NCBI GenBank assembly: GCA_023333565.1
Contig: JAJKFH010002784.1
Coordinates: 124,001-188,000, forward strand
DNA: 64,000 bases
Direction: 5' to 3'
DNA from: Puffinus mauretanicus
Lineage: Eukaryota; Chordata; Aves; Procellariiformes; Procellariidae
In this document: positions 48,001-60,300 of the stretch, piece by piece
Layout: every line of letters starts with the position of its first letter
Position numbering within the stretch: the stretch's first letter is position 1
Position numbers and translations under genes: made by a program
Notes under the pieces: generated by a model
The model's input: the letters and a program-made list of their open reading frames with translations, nothing else
Databases searched by the model: none
Told to the model about the DNA's origin: nothing

Positions 48001-51000
48001 TGTTCCATGCACCCACAGCCTGGCTGGGTGCCGAGCTACCCAGAGGCGAGAAGCCATGCTGCAGCAACCCATCAAGTGTTTAAGTGCATGTTTAACTGTA
48101 CATGAGTCAGCTGCTGGTTTCAGAATAGCTCTTCCCACTTAGAGTTCAATGCACTTGAGGAGGTCTGCTGAATCAGACCACAGGCAAATTGTCATGAGGA
48201 CATGTTATATTCAAATAGCAACCTTCTTAATGAAAAGATGGATCTAGTCTTATTCTAGCCATTTGAGATTTTGCCACTGACCAATAGAGGGGCTCTCTGA
48301 AGTCCAAGTAATATCAGGGAAATGAAAATACAGCTAAAGTGTAACCAGTTTCAACATTTTAAAAGCTTTTTCCATTTCATTAGCTAGAAACTGCATGTGT
48401 AGGCACTACATGAAATGGTAATGATGAGTATGTAACCCTTGTTCTGTGTGTAGCAGAGTGGCACTCTGTAGCATGGTCCCCAGAGCCAGAGAGGGAGCAT
48501 GACCCTGTGTCCCCGCAGTCTGGTCCCACACTCTGTCAGATATTTAGCCAAGCCAGGTTAAGGACACTTCATTATTTGTTTATGGTCCAGACCTCCCCCT
48601 AGTCCCTATTGTCCCATGAGCCTTGCATGCCTCGTTTTACAGTGCTAGGTGAAAAATGTCCCCCACAAGCAGTGTTGGGAGATGCAAGCCTGGTCTTCCC
48701 TAGGCTGAGGGAACTGAATCCAGCTCTTTAATTCCCAGGGAAATGCTGTAGTCATTTCTCATTACACTCCAGGCGGTTGGCTACACAGCAGCCACCAGTG
48801 TCACCACTGAATTTAGTGAGGACCCTGCTCCCAGAGGTGTGGGACACGGGTGCAGAGACCAACCTATGAGCCCCCGGGGGAACCAGGTGGGACCTCCGGA
48901 GACCTCCAAGTGAGATGCGGTACCAACTCATGCTCCCTGTCCAGCCAAACATGGTGGTGCGCGGTGAGCTTGGGCAACGTGTAGGCACTTACTGTTGCAT
49001 GGCTTGGATTATTTGGAGGGACACCCTGGGTCTGTGGTGACTCAGTTCTGTCTCAGTCCCTCTTCAGATCCCAATGTTCATTACCACAGCCAGCCTGCTA
49101 GGTTTAATTTTGGGATCACTGGCCATTTTCCCACAGGCCTTTAATGTCATTCTTTGTTCAGAGAGTCTCCTCCTGGCAGTGGGTCAGTAAAGGAAGCTGT
49201 TGCCATTTGGACACTGCTTCGCTTGTGGTAGCATTGCTACCTGCTGGAAACCCCCAGGAGGATGTCAGAAGTCAATCAAAGGGCTCTCTCTGAGGGCAAA
49301 GTGCTCCAGAAAGGCATACAGAGAAAAGGCTCCAAGGAGTCCTGACTGAGCCTCAAAAGTCCTGCAGCCAGGCTGGCCTTGCCAGAAGCAGGAGGTTAAA
49401 CTTGCTACCTAAAAAGTCTGATCATGGTTTCTAATTGATTTAACCCCTGCTAAGTTTTTTGTTAATCTGGTTCTATTTTGTAGATTGCTGTGACATCTAC
49501 TTCAATGTCATCTTCTTTAATACTTCTGTTATAGAATTGCATGTTCTTGCAGATGGAGTTTTGGTTGCATTTTTCCATACCAGCACACTGTAGCCAAAAC
49601 AGGGGCCTGACACCTATAGAAGTGTACTAATCAGGATACCATCAATATTAACTTGCCTTCAACCTGGATGCTAAAATAGTGTAATTAACAACAGCATGCA
49701 AATATTTTGTAACACTCTGATGGCATAGCCAGGCACAATTTTTCAAAAGTATGTAAGCAAAGTGTTCACCAACGGGACAAAGGCGGCTGTAGTTGCACAT
49801 TGGAGGCACCCAAGTAACAAAACTTGCCAGAGAGTGCAAGGGCCCAGGAGTAGGTGGGACAAGAAGGACTGGTGGCAAGACAAAAGGAAATAAGATGAGT
49901 GGTATCAGGAGCAGAGGAGACCTTCTGCCCCTTTTTGGAGGGGGGCAGCAGCGTGAAAACATTAGGCATAAACAAGGAAAATCAGAGAAGAAAGAAGACC
50001 ACTTGGGCTCTGAGTTCTCTTACCGACGAACTCTCAGGCCTGATGACCTGGACCTCGGTGATTATGAACGACCAAGACTGCAGCCAGCAGTGCAAACTGT
50101 TAGCTCCATGGTATTGTGTTGTACTCGCAGCTAATTTGGAGTATGACTGTTAGGGACTAAGCGTTTTCTCTGGGTAGTGACAATGCTTAGTATTGTGTAA
50201 GAATTACCCATTAGCAAGTGTGTTGCTGATGAATTAATCTAGCAGACAATTTAGTTTTGGAGTTTAAAGTTGGTATGATTTGCCAGTCTTCTAAACACTC
50301 CCTTCAGCGGTCTCTAATAGCCTAGCTGATGTAGTGAAAGATACATTCAGTTACACAGGCAGGACCTACCCAAGCTGCAACTGTATCTTGTGTCAGCTAT
50401 ATATAAGTACAATTTTATGCCCACATTCAAAGCTGCAGTAGAGCCAATGGCTACTTATTAACTTAACAGTGATACTATTGCTGCCCTTTGATTTAGGACC
50501 TGGCAAGCAGAACATTTGCTTGAAAGGTGAAACACAAATTGCTGGGGCAGAAGGTCATTTGCCTGATGGTTTTGTACCTCAGGAGTCCTATTTTCAAGCT
50601 CTTCTAACTACAGTAGATGCACATTCGCTTTTCAGTTAAAGTGGAGCATTCTTGTTTGCTAAGATGCTTCCAGGTGCTGGAGCTGCAAGGAGGAATTCAA
50701 AGATACTGTGAAAATCATTACAAGTCACAAGACTTGGCAAGTCTATCCCAATTAAAAACCCAAGTTCTTAAAGATTTAACCTGGTTTTTGGCTGATAATG
50801 GGATCCAAACCATGTCAGAATTTTTTAATCTGTTTTAAGAAATACAAGGAATGAAATCAGTCACTGACTCGGTCGCAGTCTCAAAGAAAGGGCTCAGACT
50901 CACAATTAAGACAACCCTCTTTCATTTCAGGCTCAGCCAAGCCTCAGTCTTCCATGGCGGGAGTCTTTTATCAGTCTCCTCATGTCGCCCTGCCTACCAG

Positions 51001-53149
51001 GCTCATGTGGAAACCTCCTTTTGGGGTACTCTTTCCTTCTCATCTTCTGCAATCAAGCACAGAATTTTTTCCCGTGATCAGAATGAGCTCAATGCTGCCA
51101 AAGACATTTTGGTCTCGGTTCCTCCATCAAGGTGGCTGTAAATGACTGTGGCACGTCTACCTTCGTAGGGAAAAAGGCAGAGAAAAATGTTATGTGGAAA
51201 AGATGCTACGCCTATTTAAAATGCCAGCTTGAGCCATAATTAGGCAGTGCTCAACTGGATGTGGAGGAGGTCCCTGAGCTGTAATGTAATACATGTGTGG
51301 AATAAGAGTAGAAACAAATTTATAATGCCAGCCCAAAAAAGCAGATAAAATAGAGAATAAAATCGGGCAGTTAAAAAAAAGTGCAGGATTAAAACCTGCA
51401 TTGGATTTACTACCCACATTTTACCCCAAACCTTCTTTTTAGCCTACAAATGAACTCCCTCCATGTCTAAATATTTCCATCCCAGAAAGCGAGAGAGGCG
51501 AGAGCACAGACAGAGAAGAGAGCAGCAACTTTGGGGAAGCCGGGACCCCGCTGAGGTGTCCCGCAGCGTCGCAGACACTGCTGGAGGGACAGCCACCCTC
51601 GGGAGGAGGCAGGAGCCTTGCACAGCCCTCTCAGAGAGGCAGCACCCTGCGGGGCCACCTCAGCTGCCCAGCCCCATCCACCTCTGCTGCTCCTCATCCC
51701 TCCTTTCCAGCCAGCAGCACTACAAAAGCAGCCCACTGCTGCTCGGTGTGGTGTCAACCAGACCTGAGTAGCTCCAAAACTCACACAGGAGTTCAGAGGA
51801 GAGCAGGGATGATAATTCCTCTAGGGCACCTTGGGGAAGCCCCGCTCCAGGCACCTCCGCCTCCCGCTCTGCCTCTGGTCGCCATTGATGCCCCACTCCC
51901 TGGGAAGCCCTTGGTGCAGCCGGTGAAGAATATGACCCGAAATTCATGTTCAGCCAACATGGCCCGGAGGTGGTCACTCCGACCTGCTTCCAGGGCCCGT
52001 GGGAGGCCAGCGCTGGCCGGGGACAGGCACGAGCCGAAGAGCTACATTTCCAGGAGTCAGGCACCCGGGGGGACAGGCACAACCTGCGCATCCATCTCAG
52101 CTCTGGAAAACCGGACGGTGGCACTGTGGCTGGAGTCACTCCACTCGCACATACGGTGTGTTTTATTAGCAAGCGCTAAGCACTTATCAAGTTGCAACTT
52201 CCTTTTTAGTATCATTAACTATTTAGCTTTATCTCAGGATGTGTAAATAAAAAGGCATCCCAAACTGTACCGCTGTCTTATTTCTGCCAGGCCTTCAGGG
52301 GGGCTCATGGTACCTCCCCCACTGGCAAGAAGCCTCTGACCACTGACACCATATGGAGCAAAACACATTTGGTAAAAATGGAGATGAACCAAAAGAACAG
52401 GTATTTGGAGACTAAATCAACCCTGTCCATTTTATCTCTCTGATTCAGCATGCTACATATTTCTGACCTCGTATCGATTTCTGATTTTAGTGGGGACGGT
52501 GTTTACAAGAACCAATTGTAACTCGACCTACTTACGCTTTCTTGGTCTAAGAATAGCGTGTTTGGGCTGCTGCTGCCTGCCAGGACCGGCAGCTGTTTCT
52601 GAGATCACTACCAGACATACTTTAAAGGGTGTTTTCCACTTAAGGAGATCTACAAGATGCCTTTTGCCTTTTTTAGGTTTCACTTATTGATAGGAAAAAA
52701 AAATTAATTTCCAAGTAATTGTGACCTAAAAACAGCCTTGCAAAAAGCCGCCCGTCCTCTCTCCGCAGCACCGCTCAGCAGCTCTCGGCCCACCATTTCG
52801 TGTGCTTGGGATTCAGCTCCCACTGGTTCACCGCAGGCTGCATAAGGCCCTAATTTTACACCTGTCTTTCCGTTTTCCTTTTCTGGGTTTTCAACTTCAT
52901 TCTAACGTATTTTTCCAGAGATCAAGTGCACTCAGGGGTTTCTCGTGACAACTAAATGTCTTTGATTTTTTTTTCCTTTTATTTTTAACTTTAATTTTTT
53001 CCTACCTTTGGGATTATACAGCACCTTCTAGGTAAGAGCTGTCAGATTTCTCAGCCTAAGAAACACTTGTGTTTTACAAAAACTGAGACTGAAAAATAAC
53101 TGATTGCAAGAATCAGGACTTGAGGGGGAGGCAGAGAAGGCAAAGAATA
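45001..53149. other. intergenic, no gene identified
   Basis: The base composition is mixed. GC-rich patches lie at about 45890-46110 and 51480-52150, where several frames are open at once, as expected from the loss of AT-rich stop codons rather than from coding. An AATAAAGCTTTTTT near 46756 looks like a polyadenylation signal, but no exon leads to it. I recognise no protein, RNA gene or transposon here. Confidence 0.5.
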
Positions 53150-53179
53150 AGGCCTGAATTCATATTTTAAAGAAAGCAA

Positions 53180-54330
53180 AGGAGGAACCTCAGCTCCTTC
53201 CTGGGTGAAGGGCGGTGAAGTCCATGCAAATCCCTCGGTGCATTTCCCAGGGGATGCAAGGGAGGCCAAAAGCAGCCTCCAGCATGCCCCTGGTTCTGTG
53301 CCCTGCCGTGCCGGGCTGCGGCACTGCCCCGGCTTGCGCCATGGCTGCAGCCTCCAGGCTGTGTGGCTGGTTGGACTCTCGCCCAGTCGCCCAGCCCCAG
53401 CATGCCCTCCCCACGGCACCGCAGACCCCACAGGCACCTCGGTTCTCCCCGTGCACCGTGGGGCTGGCTCTGCACAGGGAGCTGAGCAGGAATGGCAGCA
53501 GCCAGGGCTGCTGGAGACTAATCCCCCAGAGGATTTATCACCAGGGTTTGCAAGGTGCAGACAGCCCGCCTGCGAGTGCTAAGCTGCAGCAGTTTGTGGC
53601 AGGGCTACAAGCCCCAGCGAGGGCAAGGCCGGGCACGACGGCTGCAGCAATAAGCGGGCAGCAGTTCCCCAGTCGCAGGCAGGACTTCCCCAGTGAGTCA
53701 CAGCTTCCCACCCAGCACCAGAGCCACCGGCAAGGGCTGCCCTTTCGTGCTTCTTGGATGCTGAGTGCTAATTATGTTGCACATTCCTCCCCACTGGAAG
53801 CAGCTGACAGGTCTTGGGGAGAAAACGCGTGCTTCAGTGCTGCTACAGAAGATCCAGATGGTCTCTTTCCCCAGGGACCATTGGGGAGTAGTGCAAGGGA
53901 AATCGTGGAGGAGTCCCCATGGGACACACCCGTGCTCCTGGCCTGAAAAAATGCTTTGCGGTGCGTTAGACCAGAGCCCACAGATCCCAGTGCTGTGGTG
54001 AGCGGCGAGGGCCAAGCTGAGTGAAGGGAAAAGTGACTGTGCTCCCCTGGGCAGCCCTGCGTGGGAGAGGAGAGCTATCCCCCCTGCCCAGCCCAGGCAG
54101 AGCCTCTTCCCCCGCCGGCCCTGGGCCAGGGCTGTCCCCTCCCCAGCTGCGGGATCACTGCTTCCCACAGGCTCGCCTTCCAGTTTGCTGTGAGAGATTA
54201 ATCTTCCCCTTTCAAGCACAGGTCCAAACGGGACTTTCACTGGGGCAAGCCTGGGCCCCCAGCTGGTCAAATCTTGTTTTGATCATCGTTGACCAGCTTT
54301 TCACCATGGAGCGTGGCTCTGAGACATCTT
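53180..54330. other. GC-rich block with overlapping open frames
   Basis: About 1.1 kb of GC-rich DNA has long open frames on both strands: a plus frame up to 243 codons ending at 53946 and a minus frame of 190 codons at 53698-54270, with others overlapping. Their residue content (rich in P, A, G, S, Q) and the absence of motifs suggest chance frames. It could be a regulatory region, an exon of a long non-coding RNA, or an old duplication. Confidence 0.4.
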
Positions 54331-57300
54331 CTGCCCTGCAGCCCCTGAGATGCACTCCAAGCCCTTTCCCTCCTGGCCATCCAAACCACTACCCCACCAT
54401 GCAATGGTTTACACTAAGTGTCTAATGGAAAGTTAGAGCCGACCTCTCCATTCCTCAAACCTTGGGAGACTGAGGATAGGATTTATCTGACCCCACGCAG
54501 ACATCCCCTGAAGGCAGGAGCTGGAGCGTGGGCTCCACCACCTTTTTCTTCTTGCTTCTGCTGCTGTTGTGGAGACTATGGGTGGCCTGGAAGGCCATGG
54601 TCAAAAACTGATACTGACTGAGAGGCTGAAACTTAAATGATTTAAGATCTATGTGCTCTCAGCCTTTGAGACAATGGCATGAAAGACAGACTGATTTAAA
54701 ATATTAAAAGCTCCTCAGTGGAATGTGATGTTTATTAATGTGACATTTATTTGCATGAGACCAGTGATATTTATTAATACTTGTCACTCATAATGGACAT
54801 GTTTTGCAGAAACACATTTTGATCTATCATTCTTTGACATCTGATTGCTGTTACTAACTGCCATGGCTTCATGATTTGCTGCTTTTGGATATCATAGATC
54901 ACTTGATTCACACGTGATTGTCATCTTCCTGACTGAGCATTGTAGATTTTACGAACAGGAGTCCCTTATCTCCTCAAGAATTACATGCAGATAATTTCAA
55001 ATTTTTAATGACTACCTCTAATTTATAGTCTCTTAACCATTTGATAAATAAAAGTTCTTTACCACACCCAAAAAGCAATTTCAGCAAGTGCCCTCCCAAA
55101 GACATTATTATCATAATTATATTTTACTACTATAATGGTAGTGTCAGAACACCACCAGAAAGCACCGAGCAGCTAAATAACCATAATATCCCCACCCTTA
55201 AAGATCTTATATCTATGCACAACAGTATATAAAGAGGTAGCTAAACATATAGATTTTATTTGCATTTAATGCAAATGAATGCATGAGGAAGCACAAGAAA
55301 ACTAACAATGTTACTGGTTGAGGAACTTGAGAAAAAAACATTTCCATTGACACAATCAAATCTATTATTCTTCCTTCAAATTATCCAGCAGAGAAAACTT
55401 GCACATTCAAACACCTGGAAAATTGTGACTCACCTGACTTTTACTGATAATAATATCCTATGTAATTTTTTGTTTGCTCTATTTACCCAGTCCTCATCTT
55501 CAGGACACCCTGCTTCCTCCCACCCCTGCCCACCCCAGCACCCTACAATGACGGTGTCCTCTGAGCTATCAAACATCTTTGATAAGAAGGAGGTCTGCAG
55601 TGAGGTACATCAGAACGTAAGCTACCAAATTGTGTTTTGCTTTGAGCTTCTTATTTCAAAAAGGCAGAGGAAGCCCTTAAAATGAAAATTCTTGCTCTGT
55701 TTTTTTATTAGCAATTAATATGGAGCCCAGTGAATGAAAACAACATTGAAAAATGAAGAAAATGCTTCATAAAATTACATTATGCAAATTGTTTTAATGG
55801 AAAAGCATGCTTACTTTATTAGAGCCCATATTGCCTACTCTACAGTCATGTTCTTAATCAGACTAATTGCTCTTGCTTCTGCAGTTTAGAGGAAAGGCAG
55901 GGATGCACGCAATTGTCAATGTAGATTAAAACTCATTTACAACCTCAAAATCTGCACTGTGTTCTGCAGCAGCTCAGCTGAGCCACAGACACACACCCCC
56001 CCTCCTCTGCCCGAGCTTGATGACATTGAGAGAGGCAAGAGTTTCTTGCAGGGGTGCTGAAGTGTGGTTGTGCTAATGCTCTTGCTCTGTTTTTAATTTA
56101 ACCAGGCTATCTCTCACAACAAGGTGACAAGCAAGCACCCCAGGAACTGAGGTGGATGTGCATGGACATCTACTGGGTTCACAGTAGCAGTACTGCTCTA
56201 AAAACTTGTCCCCTAGATGATAAGGGCCTCTGGAGCAAATTCACACATGCAGAAGAATTGCTGTGTATGTGCACGAGGTGCACAGAGAATAGAAAGGCAG
56301 CTATCCTTCCCTGTACTTGTCCATATGGGAAAGGTGATTTTTATACGGGAATACAGCGATGACATAGAGTGCTGTTCTGGAATAGCTTATTTGCCTAGAA
56401 CAGTGATAGTCGATTTGCCATGTAAGACAAAAGAGTCCAAGAGCTCACATGCTCTACCTAAAGGAAAGACTTCCATAATAACCCCATTCTCCATATGGGT
56501 TTTCCACACCAGAAACAAAAGCCTGCTCAACAAGCTTGGATCTCGCCATGCCTCAATATGATACTTTAGTGACTTTTTTTGCAGTAATCATTTCAATGGT
56601 ACACATTTCTGGTAGCACCAAAATAAGGTATCTGCAAAATGACAAATGATTGTCCTTCCTTCTGCTCTCTTGGGCTGAAAACAATGTGAGAAACTTCCCA
56701 TTTCCTACCTACAAAGTAGATTTGTTGCTGGAAGAGCTGGATCTCAATTTGAAACATGAATAAAACCTTCAGATCATCAAGTCCAGCTCTCTGCTCTTGC
56801 AGGATTTTACTTGGAGAAGGGCTCCAAGCCAGTTAAATCAACGTATAATTGGATTTGGAGCTTGGGTTTATTTTTCTTCTTGTTCTGGTTTCAAAACACC
56901 AAAGGTCAAAGGTGGGCCATTACTGTGAATTCTTGCACAAATAGGGAAGACTCAGGTCCCTGTGTGTTGTCAGCACCATGATTACTTTGCAAAGAGCCTG
57001 TGGAAGTTTTAAGTAGAGAAACAAAGAGTTGGGTTACTACTGCCAGCCTCAAATAGTTAGGTATCACGAGTCAGATTTCCCCAAATCCAAACAATTTTCT
57101 TTCAATAACAGCAACTAAGGAGCTCTCTTGACTTAAGCCATTATTACTCCTTTGGTTCACATTTCCTCTGCAAGCACAAGAGTAAGAAACTTACTTTTTG
57201 TAAAAGGCAAGACCCTCACTTCATCTCAGATCTCTGGGACCCACAGGTCTAAAACCTCCCAAGGTGACTAAAAAAATCACAGGAACAGTGCTAAATAAAC

Positions 57301-60300
57301 TTGTCTCCAAATGCTGTTTTGATTTCCAAGCGCATTGACTCGGCACCTGGATAAGTGTTGTGTTTCTTCTCTTTTCTTCAGTGCTCTTTTGTTCACATAC
57401 AGGGGAAAAAGCAGTGCTTTTTCAGAGGGTAGTGTGATAACATCCTTGCAAGTAAGTCCAGAGTCTCTTTTTCCCCTTTGAAATGCCTTAGATTATAAGA
57501 TACTTTCAAGTTAAAAAATTTCCAGGGAAAGAAATTTCTTCAGAAGTGTCCTTTGAGTCAAAGATAAAAGTGATGCCCAGCAGGTATAGGCTAGCAGTAG
57601 TTAAAGAAAAGATGAACTCCCAGCAGAAGCTGTGAAATTCACACCCTCTAGTTCTGCTACTGTATAAGACTACACCATTCTCTTCCTAATCTTTTTTTTT
57701 TCCCTATCGACTGGCTGTACCAATAAATGTGCAATATATCTGCCTGTGAATCTGCCTTTTTAGCCTGATTATCCTGCCATTTATGATGTTTTCTCTGAGA
57801 ACAGGACTTAGACCATTATACATTTCATGCAGTGACCCATGCTCCATCAAAAGATGATACATCTGCACGCCTCTGCAGCAGGTGGAGGACACCCCAGAAC
57901 TGTGGGAGCGGGCACCAGCTTGGACCTCAGGAAGATATTCTTCAGCTTCCAGGTTTAGCAATGATCTTCTGATACATCAGTGAGGATTGAACATCTTCTG
58001 CCTTGGTAAATCTGAGATCCTGGGAAAGTTCATTGATATTCTGGAATTATACATTTATATGCAATGCTATGAATGCAGGAAAGGCTAAGACCCTTTTGCA
58101 AGAAGGGGGGAAAATTAACCTGGAAAGGCAAGGTAAGCATTGAGACCACGTACCAAGAGAGATGCTGATGGTGAGAGGAGTGTTTCTGAGAAACCTGCTT
58201 TTGTCTCCTGCAAATCTGTATTACCATTTCAGCCCATATTCCTCAGTTGCCCTCATGCCAACCATGCTGGGTCTCACTCTAATTTAAACCTGGGACAAGC
58301 CAAGGAGGGAAGCTCAGCCTCAGGTCTGTGTCCTCAACTCTCTAATGCCACCTCCAGCTTCCCCAAAAAAGCCAGGTATGCAGAGCAGTGACACATTGCC
58401 ACCTGTTCTGCTAGGGCAAGTTATAATGCTGGATTCATTGGTGCTACAACATAAAATTAATGATGTCCTCTAATGGACATCAGGAAGGAAATGTCGTTCT
58501 TGTCTGGCTAGATAAATTAACTTTTAGAAATTAACTACATTCCTAGCACATCTCTAACTCACGGTTCTTTAAGATTGTTGAGGACCAGAACACTCATAAG
58601 CTACTTCTCATCTCTAAGTCCAGAAGCATTTACAAAGGAAGCTGGTGTCTTCTAGTGCCTGGGAGACTTGAGTTTGGAAATCAAATTCCTTTCCCCAGCC
58701 ACCTAAGAGTCCTGTGGCAGACCGAGTCTCCTGGCTCAGCCTCTGGGGTCCCAGCTATCAGCACAGCTGTTCAGACCATGGCAGTTTCATTGTGTTATCT
58801 GAGAAGTTGTAATAAAATAGCTTATTTCCATGCTTTCTAAGTAACCTGTACTTCACACACCCCATTGTGCTGGTATTGCAGGCAGAAACCCAATAAGCCT
58901 GTGCTGACTCCTGCATACCCAAACAGCAGCCAAACAATACCATAACCCCGGTATGCAAAGTGCCTTTAATACACTTCTTCTAAGTTAACTAAATGTTGCT
59001 GATGTTCTCTGATAAATAAAAGCCCTATGAACTGTTCCCAGTGGTACAGTACTGATCAGGGAGAAGTGTACCTCAAGGCAACTCCTTTACACTGAAGTTT
59101 TATATCAAGAATATGCTGAAGCTTCACCATAAATAATTAAATATCTTTCTAAAATATTAATGCAGTTTGTTGATGGCTTCTGTTTTGCTTATGGTGTTTC
59201 AAAGGCGTTGACTGTAGGCAAGTATAGATCTTATCTCTGATGAAAAAAAGCTTTGAAAATAAGACTATTTTCAACACCTTTGCAATTGAAAGTCTTTCTC
59301 CAGACAGAGACTTTTAACTGAAATGTGCTGTCTGCAAGGCAGCACTCCTAAAGAGAAAGATCTAAAGATCAAAACAGAGCACAGTAAAGTCACTGCAAAC
59401 AAATCTATTCGGTGTTTGACCAACTAATGTCAGCCACTTACAAATGACAGAAGTTTGACTCCATAAGGCCACTTCCAGAAATATGCTAGTCTAGGTAGAG
59501 ATGGTCTGGAGCAATAATTGACATTATTTCCAAACTAATACCAAAAGTGGTTATTTAAGGCTGAGAAATCAGATAACAGACTGTAGTAAATCACTTTCCT
59601 TATTAAAGTTCCCCTCCATTTCGGAAGAGCTTATGGGTATCAAGGCTGATGGCATCTAACAAATGAATACTATCCCACTTTCTGGAGCCAATCATGATGC
59701 TGCAGATAATTAGAACTGTATTTTTAAACTTGGAGAAACGTGACAAAGCTTTTCCAATTATTTTTCTCTTCAGAAAGATTCAAGATTTCAAATCAGCTGA
59801 TGAGGAGACACAGAGAGGAACCTGGAGTATTCCAGTCTGGACCCTCCACCAAGCAGAGGGCACAACTCTGGCACCAGCTTTATGACTTAAATACCTGTCT
59901 AAGCTCACTCTTCTAAGAATGATCCTACCTGGCCAAGCGCAACTTTTGTTGTGAGCCACATGCCCTCTGCTCCCAACAGCTCCAAGCCTATTCATCGCTA
60001 ATATTTCTGCGCTGTTTGTTGACGATGGCAGCCCAGTAACGGCAAGTGTCCCAGTGGCTTGCACTGAACACTAGGGATTTCATGTCAGGAAAAGAAGGTT
60101 TATATTAAAAGAAACAGAGAAAATGAGGTACAGGATCAAAAAATCTTCTGCTGGCTTATAAGTAGAGTCCTAGATGTGGAAAAGCAACCCCCACATCCTG
60201 CCTTTGTGCAACCACAGTAAAATAACCACTTTCAAAATGCCAACATTAAATCGCCTCCTGTTACTGTGGTAAACCTGCAGATGAGCATTGCTAATCTCTT

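Noticed and set aside
53215..53946. Plus-strand open frame of 243 codons
   Set aside because: It starts at GTG, is low in complexity (P, A, S, Q, G) and lies in GC-rich DNA where frames on both strands are open. Not called as a gene; the block itself is noted as a finding.
56770..56830. Possible antisense CR1 3' end
   Set aside because: Only about 20 bases resemble CR1 and there is no ATTCTATG-type tail; too short to support.
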